From assembly GCF_019578655.1 (NCBI RefSeq), contig NC_063264.1, positions 5,993,213-6,057,212 on the forward strand: DNA of 64,000 bases, in the 5' to 3' direction. Below, piece after piece: positions 13,876-23,978 of the stretch. Under the pieces are notes generated by a model. It had not been told where the DNA came from. It did not search any database and saw only the letters and a list, made by a program, of their open reading frames with translations. The DNA is from Ricinus communis. Lineage: Eukaryota; Streptophyta; Magnoliopsida; Malpighiales; Euphorbiaceae. The first letter of the stretch is position 1. Every line of letters starts with the position of its first letter. Both the position numbers and the translations under genes were made by a program.

Positions 13876-13893
13876 TGGCGCCGTTGCCGGGGA
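13876..13893 (+). other. Retrotransposon primer-binding site for tRNA-Asp
   Basis: TGGCGCCGTTGCCGGGGA is the exact reverse complement of the 3' end (with CCA) of plant tRNA-Asp(GTC) as I know it. It stands six bases after the inferred LTR end, the usual place for a minus-strand primer site. tRNA-Asp priming is common in plant Athila/Tat-type gypsy elements. Confidence 0.88.
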
Positions 13894-14075
13894 ACTGTAT
13901 CCAAATTTATTATATTAATCGATTATTCAAAGTGTCTTGTGTTTGTTAGTTTGCTTTGTATTTTGTAATTTATTTTGTTTATGTGTTTTGTAATTTTTTT
14001 TATTTATGTGTTTTTGTTTTATTTGTAAATTTCATTTTTAAGTTTTTTTTAATCTGAAATTTTCTTTTATTTTGT

Positions 14076-14780
14076 ATGCGAAGCAGGAAACAACTAGAAG
14101 AAGAATTAACAGAAGAAGTTGATATCATGGCAAACCCACAAGGAGAAGTAGGAGCTGAAAGGCGAATGACTATGAAAGATTATGCACTGCCTACAATTGG
14201 TAACACTACTTCATGCATAATTCTAGGTGATGCATCTAGGAATTATGAACTTAAGAGCATTCATTTTAATATACTTCCTTCATTTTATGGTATGCCTAGT
14301 GAGGATGCATTAACATTCATTAGAAAATTTTATGCCATAGTTCATGCTTTCCCATTATCTGGACTTAATGAGGATCAACTAAGAATGAAGTGTTTTCTTT
14401 ATTCATTGAAAGAAAGAGCAAAGGCTTGGTTAATAACCTTGCCTCCTAATTCTTTGAGAAATTAGAATAAAATTTATCAAAAGTTTATGAGTAGATTTTA
14501 CTCACAGCAAAAGACTAAAGAATTAAGAGGTGAAATTTCTAATTTTTATCAAGAGAATGCTGAATCTTTTCATGAAGCATGAAATCGCTTCAAATCACTT
14601 CTATTGCAATGCCCACACTATGAATTTCCACTATCAATAATCAACCAATTATTTTATGATGGGTTGATACACCAATATCAATGTATGGTTGATAATGCAG
14701 TTGGGGTGTTATGTTAGAAAAGACACTTGATGAGGTTTATGATATCTTTGAAATGTTAGGAGCCAATTCTCAATAAAAGA
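14076..14780 (+). pseudogene. Degenerate retrotransposon gag
   Basis: The frame opening at 14,076 encodes an N-terminal segment followed by the retrotransposon capsid region (FYGMPSEDALTFIRKF, then KERAKAWLITLPP). A stop codon interrupts it at 14,463. Gag-like coding continues in the same frame after that stop, meets another stop near 14,581, and is followed by a frame disturbance around 14,700. Coding traces persist weakly toward 15,300. Clearly a pseudogene. Confidence 0.82.
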
Positions 14781-15337
14781 GTGTGAGGACAAAGAGAATA
14801 GAAGTAAATGAAGTGGTAGCTAATAGTGAGATGGTCATACAATTTGTTGAATTGACTAAGCAAGTCAATATGCTTACTTTAACAAAAAAACTCACTAAAT
14901 AATGAGGTATGTGGTATTTATAGTCATAGTGCTAATGTTTGTTCATCTTTTAATAATTACAGAGGAAATATGTATCACCAAACAAATTTAATAGATTCTT
15001 ACTAACCCATGCATCCTATGAATGACCCTTATTCCAATACATATAATACAGGTTGGAGAAACCATCCAAATTTTTCTTGAAAATACAATGACCAAAACCC
15101 ACCATAATTATTGAGAAATCAAATCAACCTCATTATCAAGACCAATATTCTCAATTCCAAAGGGACTCCAATCCTTTCTTTCAAGATCAAGAATAAACTC
15201 TTCGATCTAATGAACAAAGGAAGCCAAGTTTGGAAAAAACACTTCAATCATTTATGATGGCTTCTCATGATAGGATGGAGAGGAATGAGAAAAAGACAGA
15301 TTCCATTGAGACTTCACTGAAATGTTTAGAAGCTTAA

Positions 15338-16411
15338 ATGGGACAAATTGTTGAAGAGCTCAATAAAGATGAACTATCAAGTCAACCTGAACAAGCCAGT
15401 TCCATTATTACTATAAGAAGAGGTGAGATTATCGATAATATTGCTATGGAAACTGAAATGAATTCTTCTTTTTATGCAGGTACACCTAAAAATGATGGAT
15501 TAGTGCAAATCAATAAGGAGAGCATACAAAAGGAAGAAAAAGTAGAGTCTAATCTTAGGCTTGAGAAGAAAGAAAAGGAAGCATTTTGTAGATCTGAATT
15601 TCATAAGGCAGCTCAGCCTTATAGACCCTCTATTCCTTTTCTAAACCAACCTAAAACGAGCAAAAAGGATAAAAAAAAATTTGAAAGTATTGAGATGCTC
15701 TCCAAAGTTAATACTAATTTACCTTTGTTGGATGTTATTAGGAATAAGCCAACTTATGTAAAAAAATCTGAAGAGTTAAACACCAACAAAAGGCGATATG
15801 CGAACAACGAAAAAGTACAAGTAGCAAGTATAATGCTTCAACATCAATTGCCTCTTAAGATGAAGGATTCTGGTAGCTTTACCATTGATATTACAATAGG
15901 TGATAAAAAGCATACAAAAATTATGTTAGATTTGGGAGCAAGCATCAACTTGATGTCGTATTCGATGTATGAACTACTTGGCTTAGGAGAGTTGAAGCCC
16001 ACCACTATGTCTCTACAATTTGCTGATAGATCGATAAAATATCCTAGAGGTATAGTGGATGACTTGCTAGTACAAGTAGGTAAGTTAATAATTCAAGTTG
16101 ATTTTGTAGTACTTGACATGAAAAACACACCAACAAGGGATAAATAGCAAACTATACTCCTTGGTAGACCTTTCATGGCAACTAGTAGAACTGTGATTGA
16201 TGTGCATGATGAAAAACTTACCATGACAGTTTTAGGAGAAACTGTGGAATTTAAAGTATTTGATTCTCTAACTTTTTTTTTTAAATCTACTATCGATAAG
16301 TGTTCATATAATTATTTAGATTTTCTTATTTATGAACAATTATATAATAATATTTCATTCTTAATTAACAAAAGCTTTTGTGACACTTTAGATGTTCGCA
16401 TAAAAATATAA
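15338..16411 (+). pseudogene. Degenerate retroelement aspartic protease region
   Basis: The 269-aa frame 15,338-16,147 begins with a charged linker and ends in a retropepsin-like domain with LPLKMKDSGSFT, LDLGASINLM (the site corresponding to the catalytic Asp-Thr/Ser-Gly motif, here DLG), ADRS and YPRG. A stop at 16,145-16,147 interrupts it. The flap/C-terminal part (LLGRPFMATSRTVIDV) goes on in the same frame immediately after. No reverse transcriptase follows. Asp-Leu-Gly at the active site is usual in Athila-type elements, so it is not itself a lesion; the internal stop is. Confidence 0.82.
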
Positions 16412-16430
16412 AGTCATACTTGAAAAGAAT

Positions 16431-17233
16431 GGCTTAGAACCAAAAGGTGGAATTTTAAATTAATTTTTACTTTATTTAAAGCACATAAAAACTAAATTTG
16501 TAATTAAATTTTATAAAAAAATTTAAACTTTAATCAAATATAATGTAAGAATATATAATCAGTAACTTTTGAAATGAGAATTATTTTTCAAAAGAAATTT
16601 TAATATATGATATGAATATCGAATTGATGGCATGGCATTGAATATGTATCAAATACGGACATTTGTTGCTTTTTATAATTATTAATCAATCAATCACAAC
16701 CATTAACCTGGTAGACTGATAATGAAAGTGACGAGATTTTTTTCTCTTTTGGCTTGACAATGAAAAGACAGGATTTACCCTCACTCAATTTTACCACAGC
16801 AGTAAACAACTGTAGTTACCGTGGCCCAGCAATAATTATTTTATGAAAAAGAAGAAAAAGAAAAAAGAAGAGCAGCGTCCGTTGGACTGTACGGAACGGA
16901 ATAGAGCAAAATTAACTTTTGGCTTCAAAGTATAATCCCATATCACTTTCCCCCAGATTCCATCATTTTCTCTCTCAGTTTTCCCGGGAAAGTCCTCCAC
17001 CATTAAGCTCCAACAAAACCCATATCAGCTCTCCAAAGAAAGTTCTTCAATTTATGCCTCGAGGTAATCTCTGATTCTCTCTTCAGTAGCTCAATTTTGT
17101 TGGTTTCTTCCATCTGGGTAGGTTTGAATTAGGCTTTTTGTTCTCTGTTAGCATGTGAATTTAACTAATGAATTGAGTATTAGGGTCAGTATTGGTGGTT
17201 GTAATTACTGATTTATTGATATTTGGGCGTCTG
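16431..17233. other. Flank between retroelement and trihelix gene; probable promoter
   Basis: About 0.8 kb. The first half is AT-rich, non-coding and shows no likeness to the LTRs. From about 16,880 the sequence becomes pyrimidine-rich (TTTCTCTCTCAG, CTCTCTTCAG), as expected of a plant promoter and 5' leader. An ATGCCTCGAG followed by GTAATC near 17,055 could be an upstream start or splice donor, but it is not needed for the main reading frame. Confidence 0.45.
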
Positions 17234-18565
17234 ATGATGCCACCGAGAAGAAAGAAATGGACTGAAGCAGAAGAGAAAACCCTAATTGAGAAATACGGTG
17301 AGATGGTCTCTGATGGGACACTTGCCAAAATGAAAACTAGAGAAAAGAAATATAAACCCATTGCTCTGTATGTGAATTATGTGCATCATGTTCGTGATCC
17401 TATTACTTACCCTTGGCAATGGACATGGAAAGATGTGTCCACTAAGGTGCAAAATATGAGACATCAATACTTGCTTGTTAAGCAAAAGATCAAGAAGCCT
17501 GAGCTCTCTGCAGTGGTAGAGAATTCAGGTGGCGGAGAGGGTACTAATAATGCAGATGAGTTTGATTGGGTGGAAGGGCTGACTCATTGGTCGAATTTTT
17601 TGCTATACAAGGAAGTTTTCGGGGATGTTCCGATAGCATATACTTCTAATGGTAGTAATGGGAATGATTTGACTGGCGTCTTAAATGAGGATAGGGAAAA
17701 TGCTGCGGGGTTGTTGGGGGTTGGTAGAGGAATTGAGATTGGGGAGTTTGGACAGTTGGGTAATTCAGCTGATGGCGATTTTGTGGGGATTGATGGAGGT
17801 GAAGATGGGATGCTGGGTTTGGGGTTTGATTATGAAGGAGAAGAGGCAGAGGAGAATTATAACAGTAATGAGCGCGTAAGAGAGGAAGGGGATGATGGCT
17901 TCATGTATGAAGAAGTAGATGTGAATGTGTCTAATTTGAGGAAGAAGAGGAAGGTGTTGAAGGGATTGGAGAAGAGGGTTCTTCGGTTCCTTTCAAACCA
18001 AATAGGACAGTTGAGGGAAATGGAGGCTCGGTTTGAGCAACATGAAGTTGAGAGAGAGCGGGAGAGGCAGAGGAGGGAGAATATTCGAATTGAGAGGGAG
18101 CAAGAATGGGAACGGAAGCTGGAAGAGAGGGAAGAAAGAGAAAAGGCTAGGGAAAAGTTGAGGTGGCAAAGATATCAAGAATGGGAAGCCATGGAAAAGG
18201 AGAGTGAAGAGAGGGATCAAAGAAGACGAGAAGAAGAGTTGATTCACGAAAAAGAATGGGAAGAGAGGACAAAAAGGAGGAGATTAGATTGGAAGAAGAG
18301 GATTGATGGGATGTTAAATCAACACCGAGTAGAAATGGGGCAGATACAAACGCGTATTCTTCATGAGCAACAGAACCTTACTAGCCAATTTCTTGGGATT
18401 GTTTCACAATGGACAGGTCATCCAACTGGGCTCTCTGATCATACTAGTGCTAGTAATCATTATCTTTCACAAATGATGCAGAATTTGCACCATGTGAATA
18501 TGGTACATGAAGATGCCAGAGTTGATGGAGATACTCAAGATGATCAATTTATAGTTGATGGATGA
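17234..18565 (+). CDS. Trihelix/MYB-like DNA-binding protein
   Basis: Single-exon reading frame of 443 aa from ATGATG at 17,234. The frame is open further upstream but has no earlier ATG. Residues about 9-90 resemble the plant MYB/SANT-like trihelix fold (KKWTEAEEKTLIEKYGEM, then YPWQWTWKDVSTKVQNMRHQ). Residues 110-131 form a second conserved block (FDWVEGLTHWSNFLLYKEVF). A Gly/Asp/Glu-rich acidic middle follows. A basic nuclear-localisation candidate lies around 235-245 (LRKKRKVLKG). About 245-390 is a very highly charged Glu/Arg helix (EVERERERQRRE type) that probably forms a long coiled coil. The likely role is a nuclear transcription regulator that dimerises. I do not recognise a named orthologue. 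Neighbours suggest no common function. Confidence 0.82.
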   Translation: MMPPRRKKWTEAEEKTLIEKYGEMVSDGTLAKMKTREKKYKPIALYVNYVHHVRDPITYPWQWTWKDVSTKVQNMRHQYLLVKQKIKKPELSAVVENSGGGEGTNNADEFDWVEGLTHWSNFLLYKEVFGDVPIAYTSNGSNGNDLTGVLNEDRENAAGLLGVGRGIEIGEFGQLGNSADGDFVGIDGGEDGMLGLGFDYEGEEAEENYNSNERVREEGDDGFMYEEVDVNVSNLRKKRKVLKGLEKRVLRFLSNQIGQLREMEARFEQHEVERERERQRRENIRIEREQEWERKLEEREEREKAREKLRWQRYQEWEAMEKESEERDQRRREEELIHEKEWEERTKRRRLDWKKRIDGMLNQHRVEMGQIQTRILHEQQNLTSQFLGIVSQWTGHPTGLSDHTSASNHYLSQMMQNLHHVNMVHEDARVDGDTQDDQFIVDG

Positions 18566-19732
18566 TGTCTTCTCTCAGCACCATCATCTGCTTTGTAAGC
18601 TTAAATAACAAGGAGATATGCTAGGATGTTTCTGTTGGTGACAAGGTGTAAAGGTCAGTCAATTATTAATTGCATCTTTCCATGTATTCTTGATTAAAAT
18701 TGCTTATATATGTATCTGTTTAGTAGAAATTTTAGTCAATAAGAATGATATTTATTTATTTTTATTTTCTTGTAACTGTATTTATAAAGAATCAACTCTT
18801 TCTGGAAATAGCATTGATAGTGGTTTATGTACAATAAACCTCATTATAGCTTTCATTTCCATTACTCCTTTAGTTTCCCTGAAGAGGACAGTAACACATA
18901 AGCGAGTGTGATGAGTTAAAATAGTCTGTAAAATTCCAACATGCATGTAGGGTAGGGATTATGGTCGCCTGGAGATTATTTAACCTGTCTCTGGGATATG
19001 GTCTGGGTGTGTTTATGCTGACGGATCCTCTTAAGTCCTGCTGTCATGGATGTGTGGTCTAGAAGTTTGCATTAAGGGGTTTCTGGTTAGTTCTTTCTGG
19101 GTTAGCAAGCTCATGATGCAAGAAGAGAAGGTAAGAAGTTATGTTGTCATTTTTGGATTCAAGTTTAATTAATATTTTTGTCAGTATAATACTAATATAG
19201 GTCTACTAGAATGGTTCAAATAGAAGTGCCTTAAATTGACTACTGTAAATCATACAAAGGGCTGCTTTCAATTGCTTAGTGTTGTTAGGCTTTCCTAATC
19301 CTAATTTCTTTTAAAAAAAAATCCTGCTAGAACCTGTAATTATTCTCAATTGTTATGATTTTGGTCATGTACCTGTTGCTGTAGGATCAAGATGGAAATA
19401 AACAAAAATGCGTAGTTAGGTTTGGTGTCAGTTTAGCCTAGCCTGTTACCTATATTTAAACCACAATCTGTCCTCGATAATATTTGAGAAAAGCCCTTAC
19501 TTTCTTGATTTTAAGATGTCAGAAAATTCTATAGTAAGAATATACTACTCAGGAGTTTCATGATTACACCTAAAAGGAGAAGGCCAAATAAAATAACATT
19601 TTTCTTGAGAAATTGAAGAAGGAATTGGCTTTCAACTTGAACTAAGGTGGTTCGCATTAGAAAAGGATTGAACACTTCCAAAGCATTTCCAAAACAGATT
19701 GAGAACAACTGAACACTTCCAAAGCATTTCAT
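18566..19732. other. Intergenic; no gene seen
   Basis: The 3' flank of the trihelix gene followed by about 1 kb without recognisable coding sequence. A 20-base word (GAACACTTCCAAAGCATTTC) occurs twice, at about 19,670 and 19,711, at the broken 3' end of the carboxylesterase pseudogene. Short frames on the minus strand here are continuations of that pseudogene into non-homologous sequence. Confidence 0.45.
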
Positions 19733-20437
19733 TCCCTGGATTGATCATTGCGTTATGAATACCATCAGCTGCAGAAGGGTAAACAAAATCCCAAACTAAA
19801 TTAGGAAATGTCTTGTAATGATTTCCAATTGACTTTGAACCCCAAAAGTGTCGATGTGCTTGAAAAGCACCAAAAATTCTAAGTTTACCATTCAGGCTCT
19901 CAAAACCAGCTCTGACAGCCATCTTATACACTATATTAGCACCTCCAATAAAGATATTGCCAAAATCTCCATGATCAAGAAGCCATGGCTCTATCTTTGT
20001 ACCATTTCCCACTGAATGAGAAGCTACCCATGGAAGAGCTTGCTGGCAATCTTTATATGTAGCAGCAGGAAGAGAATGCTCTGGTGCTAACCTGTACTGT
20101 ATAGATAAAGAACGTGAGATTCAGATAATAAGAATGGATATAACAGTGGCCAACGAAAGAGAAAGCTGATCGACGCAAAAAGAACCAGCAGGGAAATAAA
20201 CCGAGATTGGCGTTTTTTTGATTGTTGTGTTAGTTTTGGCTTATGGAGGCGAGTAGAGATTTTGGGTTTTCACTTTCAGAGACCGTTATATATTTCTGAT
20301 GCAACTCCTGCTTCTTGGTATTGGTCAAGTGATAGTGGCACATTCGGTGAGCCCATTAGACATTCTACTGAGCCGTCTTTGTGGAGATGAACAATCTCGG
20401 GAAGCTCTCTTGATAGTTCTTTGGTTGTGGAAACCAT
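19733..20437 (-). pseudogene. Plant carboxylesterase (CXE, GID1/HSL-like alpha/beta hydrolase) pseudogene
   Basis: Read on the minus strand, the start (ATG at 20,437) gives STTKELSRELPEIVHLHKDG followed by GSPNVPLSLD, the N-terminus of plant CXE esterases. After about 50 codons there are stops and frameshifts. The oxyanion HGGG(F) motif is replaced by PAGSF. Later YRLAPEHSLPAA, ALPWVASHSVGNGTKIEPWL, FIGG, ILGAF-like and FPNLVWDFVYPSA segments are clear. At the nucleophile elbow the family's GGDSAG(A/G)NIV has shrunk to GGANIV, so the catalytic serine is gone. Homology stops at MINPGNEM; the part carrying the triad Asp and His is missing. The gene is therefore dead in at least four independent ways. 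Intact CXEs hydrolyse ester bonds of small metabolites; this copy should not. Confidence 0.85.
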
Positions 20438-20797
20438 TAGTGAAGTGAAGATTGGAGAAGATTTTGAGGAATCGGAAGGGAAAGTGAAGAAAGCTGAGTT
20501 GCAGTTTTGTTAATCAATGGAAATGCTACAAGGCAGTGATTGTGCTATAATATAGTACTTTTAGTGTCAAATTTTGTTGTTTGGTTTTCCTGCTACATAG
20601 AAAAGTATGCAAATTTTTTTCCTGCTACATTTTTCTTTAAACACATACAGATTAATGATCCTCAAATTAAAAAAAAAAAAAAGTGTAGAAAGCAAGCTAA
20701 ATATCTAATATCTAATGACAAAGACTTTATTGCTAATGGATTACAAAATCCCAAATCATGCATAGGAAAAGAAAAAGAGAGAGAGATACAGGGTCTT

Positions 20798-21877
20798 TTA
20801 AATATTTGGTGAAATTAAACTTTCAGCATATAATCCTGATTCTGAATCCGTATCCTTCCCTAATCTAAAATACTTAAATACTCTTTCTTTGGGATTGTAA
20901 AGGAATATTTGATATCCATCAGAATCCATAAGAATTTCACCATTATTTGTTATACATAAAGCACTGTTGCCATATCCACCAAATGTGTCATGTGGGAAAC
21001 AGAATAATCTGCTCCAAGGTGCTTCAACGTTATTAACATCCAATATCAAAGCCTCAAAAAAGCTTCCACTTTTTTCAAAAAAAACACACAAGGAGTTTCC
21101 TGACGTACCCAAACTTACTGCAGAGATATCATCAGAATAAAAACTGTCCGGTAACGTCAGGATTTCTTTGAATTTCTCCTCTGTCATATCAAAAGAAACG
21201 AGCACATAAGCTTTGTTGAGACCACTTTCTTTAGTTACCAACCAATATATAGCCCCATTCCAAGAAATTGATGCTACATGTGACTTGGGAGCTAAATCAA
21301 TGTCTTCAATCTGTCGCCAGGTTCTGGTTTTTAATGTATAGAGTTCAACTATAGTTTCTTCAGAATTGTTAGAATTATACCTGCTTGCAAATAATACTTC
21401 GTAATCATCATTATTGACATTATAACCAATTCCATAAAGATACATACCATGAAAAGCACCATTAGGTTTTGGCAATTCTTTATAGTCTCCGATGGTCGGA
21501 TTCCACAAGAACATGCTATCGTGATATTCATTGCATAAATAAACCAGGCCATCACAAGAACCTAGGATTCGGACATCGTAGTTGTCGTTTGGATCTTTCG
21601 CTATTGCATGATAACTCAGCTTTCGGAGAGCATTACTGATATCATCATTACAGTACGCTTCATAGTCTAAAGATTGTGGTGGCCAAGTAGCGAGGAGGAG
21701 TCTGTAGTGGTTACTAACATTGTTATTTTCCTTTGCTCTTTTCAGTTGAAGCTTGGCAAACTCAGGATTTGAGATTAAAGAAATCCATGTTTTGCATACG
21801 CATTTAAATCGGATGAGAGGCTTGACTGGCACCCTTGAGAGTATTTCTGTGATGAGATCCTGGGGTAACTTGGACAT
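20798..21877 (-). CDS. F-box protein with FBA-type C-terminus (CPR1-like)
   Basis: Intronless, 359 aa. Residues 3-45 are an F-box (LPQDLITEILSRVPVKPLIR followed by FKCVCKTWISLISNPEFAK), which binds SKP1 in an SCF ubiquitin ligase. The remainder matches the F-box-associated interaction region common in plants: GSCDGLVYL, FLWNPTIGDYKELPKP, GIGYNVNNDDYEVLFA, ELYTLKTRTWRQIED, WNGAIYWLV, ILVSFDM-like, LCVFFE. This region selects the target; the target is not deducible. The length is typical. It lies in tandem with a second F-box gene about 0.9 kb upstream in the direction of transcription, and the two are alike along most of their length, so they arose by duplication. Confidence 0.92.
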   Translation of the reverse strand: MSKLPQDLITEILSRVPVKPLIRFKCVCKTWISLISNPEFAKLQLKRAKENNNVSNHYRLLLATWPPQSLDYEAYCNDDISNALRKLSYHAIAKDPNDNYDVRILGSCDGLVYLCNEYHDSMFLWNPTIGDYKELPKPNGAFHGMYLYGIGYNVNNDDYEVLFASRYNSNNSEETIVELYTLKTRTWRQIEDIDLAPKSHVASISWNGAIYWLVTKESGLNKAYVLVSFDMTEEKFKEILTLPDSFYSDDISAVSLGTSGNSLCVFFEKSGSFFEALILDVNNVEAPWSRLFCFPHDTFGGYGNSALCITNNGEILMDSDGYQIFLYNPKERVFKYFRLGKDTDSESGLYAESLISPNI

Positions 21878-22757
21878 GAATTTGATTTGATTTATTTTCT
21901 GCTTGAGTTTGGTGCTTTTCTTTTTTCTTTCTATGTCATCTCAGGAAAGTATAAATGTATGGAGTATTTATTCGGTCCTGGCAAGACTTTTCAAACATAT
22001 TGATAAACATGACTTCTTACCCAAATTGAGCTAGTCAAGTTTCTAATCGTTCATAGACTTGGAAAAGTTGAATATTTACAAGTGAACGAGTCAATCTTCT
22101 TTGGGAAATTATTATTCTTTTCAAGAATTCGGCAGAAAAGAAAGAAAAAAAGCCTGCTGGACTGTCACCATTCTTTCACATCCTTTCCACCGCAGACACA
22201 TGGCATAACCCGCAGATCACTCAATCTTGAGAACCAAAATTTGAATAAGGTTCGTTCTTATTAAGATTTTCAAACTAGCTAGGCTTGATTGTAGTTTTTA
22301 ATGATAATCTCCCTATTTTCTTTTCACATATAGCAAACTGAATTGCTTGAACATTTGGATATTTCATCATCTCTCCTTGTTATTCAACACAGTAACTACA
22401 CAATCGGCAGGGACGGTTGGAGCAAGCATCGGCAAGGAGGAATATAGCACAGGGCAGCGGATGCCATGGACAACTTTTCAGTCCTAAAATTATACAAGGG
22501 AAAAAAGAAAAAACTCTGTGGTAGTAATTTCTTTTAATTTAAGCTATATGTTAATTTTTTTAGACAAATAAAGGTATGTGCATACCTCGACTAAGCATTT
22601 AAGAATACCACTATCTTCATTATATTAATTTATGTTTTTTTTTTTAAATAACGAACACTATTTATTACATACATAACAAAGAAGATAGTGAATGTATTCT
22701 CTTAACATATATGATGCATTCTGCTCCTAAGGGCTTCTTCTTAATTTATGTGCTCCC
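21878..22757. other. Spacer between tandem F-box genes
   Basis: About 0.9 kb holding the promoter of the downstream F-box gene and the 3' UTR of the upstream one. It contains short poly-A/T runs and no recognisable coding sequence or RNA gene. Confidence 0.5.
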
Positions 22758-23978
22758 CTAAACATTAGGTGAAACTAGACTTTCTATATATAATTCTAAC
22801 TCACAAACATCCCCACCATTATTCATCTCAAAATTCCTGAAAGTTCCTTCTTTTGGGTTGTACAAGTATAATTTCCATCCATCACATTCCAAAACAACTT
22901 CACCATTCTTTGTTGTGCATAATACTGCATTATCAAATCCAGGAAACCTGTCATGAGGGAAGCTGAACAATTTAGTCCAGAATGTTTCAGTGCCATTGAT
23001 ATTCAATACCAATGTTTCAAAACAGCTTCCTTTGCATTCACAGAATACACACAAGCTGTTTCCTGACATCCCTAAATTTGCTTTGTATCTACTCGGATCG
23101 AAATGTCTTGGTAGCGATAGGACCTCTTTGAATTTCTTCTCCACCATATCAAATGAAACAATAATATAAACTTTTTCACAATCACTTCCTTTCACCTTTA
23201 GCCAATACAGGCCTCCATTCCAAAAAATTCCTGATCTTCCTGACGGCTCAGGAGTTGAATCAACGTCTTCAATTTTTCTCCAAGTATTATTTTTCAATGT
23301 ATAGAGTTCAACAGTGGTTTCTTCATTACCATCATCAGTAAAACGGCTAGCAAATACGACTCCATAATCATCAGTAGAAAAATTATAGCCAATTCCATGG
23401 AGAAACATTCTGTAGACAGCACCTTTAGGCTTTGGCAATTCTTTGTACTGTCTAGTAGTAGGATTCCATAAGAACATAGTTCCATAGTCATCAAGTAAAC
23501 AAACCAGGCCATCACAAGACCCCAGAATTCGGACATAAAATGTCGGTGGACCCTTGACAATTGCTGGAAAACTAACATTTGTTATTGTATTGCTGAGATC
23601 ATCATCGCAGAATGCTTCGAAGTCTAAGGATCGCGGAGACCAAGTTGACAGGAGGAGTCTGTTGCAGCTGATATTGCTGTTTTCTTTCGCCCGCTTAAGT
23701 TGGAGCTTTGCGAAACGAGGATCAGAAATTATAGAATTCCAGCTTTTGCTTACGCATTTGAATCGTAATAGAGGCTTGACTGGTACCCTGGAAAGTATTT
23801 CTACAATGAGGTCTTCAGGTAATGTGGATATTGATGTGTCTGGTTCAGCCTGAGCTGATGATTTGGTTCTCAAACGCTGTGTTCGGCCAGCCACTCCTCG
23901 TAGAGAAAGGAAAGAATTAAGTTTTTGTGGATTGGTGTTACCTTGTTTCCCTTCTTGCTTTTCTTTCTGTACAGCCAT
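22758..23978 (-). CDS. F-box protein with FBA-type C-terminus, tandem paralogue with N-terminal extension
   Basis: Intronless, 406 aa. An N-terminal extension of about 50 residues, rich in Lys, Gln, Arg and Ser (LSLRGVAGRTQRLRTKSSAQ), precedes the F-box (LPEDLIVEILSRVPVKPLLR, then FKCVSKSWNSIISDPRFAK). FBA-type blocks follow: GSCDGLVCL, FLWNPTTRQYKELPKPKGAV, GIGYNFSTDDYGVVFA, ELYTLKNNTWRKIED, FWNGGLYWL, IVSFDM, FSFPHDRF. The start at 23,978 is the first ATG of the frame, and no ATG occurs between it and the F-box. It would act as a substrate receptor in SCF ubiquitin ligases. The extension is absent from the paralogue and could alter localisation or be a recent 5' gain. Confidence 0.9.
   Translation of the reverse strand: MAVQKEKQEGKQGNTNPQKLNSFLSLRGVAGRTQRLRTKSSAQAEPDTSISTLPEDLIVEILSRVPVKPLLRFKCVSKSWNSIISDPRFAKLQLKRAKENSNISCNRLLLSTWSPRSLDFEAFCDDDLSNTITNVSFPAIVKGPPTFYVRILGSCDGLVCLLDDYGTMFLWNPTTRQYKELPKPKGAVYRMFLHGIGYNFSTDDYGVVFASRFTDDGNEETTVELYTLKNNTWRKIEDVDSTPEPSGRSGIFWNGGLYWLKVKGSDCEKVYIIVSFDMVEKKFKEVLSLPRHFDPSRYKANLGMSGNSLCVFCECKGSCFETLVLNINGTETFWTKLFSFPHDRFPGFDNAVLCTTKNGEVVLECDGWKLYLYNPKEGTFRNFEMNNGGDVCELELYIESLVSPNV

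Larger units (their letters stand above)
12654..16430 (+). mobile_element. Truncated Athila-like Ty3/gypsy LTR retrotransposon (5' part only)
   Basis: Order seen: LTR (about 12,654-13,869), primer-binding site (13,876-13,893), degenerate gag (from 14,076) and protease region (15,338-16,411). The leader ahead of the primer site has the GAGAGATCGACCTCG...GAACTTGTCC type of wording seen in many plant gypsy elements. The gag and protease wording (ADRS, PRG, LGRPF) is typical of the Athila/Tat side of the non-chromoviral gypsy group. No reverse transcriptase, RNase H, integrase or adjacent 3' LTR follows, so the element was cut off by deletion near 16.43 kb. Multiple stops and frameshifts show that it is dead. 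The next cellular gene begins under 1 kb away. Confidence 0.85.

Noticed and set aside
13876..13893. tRNA-Asp gene
   Set aside because: Only the 18-base complement of the tRNA 3' end is present, placed right after an LTR; no tRNA body follows on either strand.
17192..17233. N-terminal extension of the trihelix protein
   Set aside because: The frame is open here but contains no ATG; the first in-frame ATG pair is at 17,234 and is followed by a natural PPRRKKW start.
19529..20012. Intact 126-aa gene on the minus strand
   Set aside because: It is the middle of a carboxylesterase whose upstream and downstream parts are broken; the catalytic serine is deleted.
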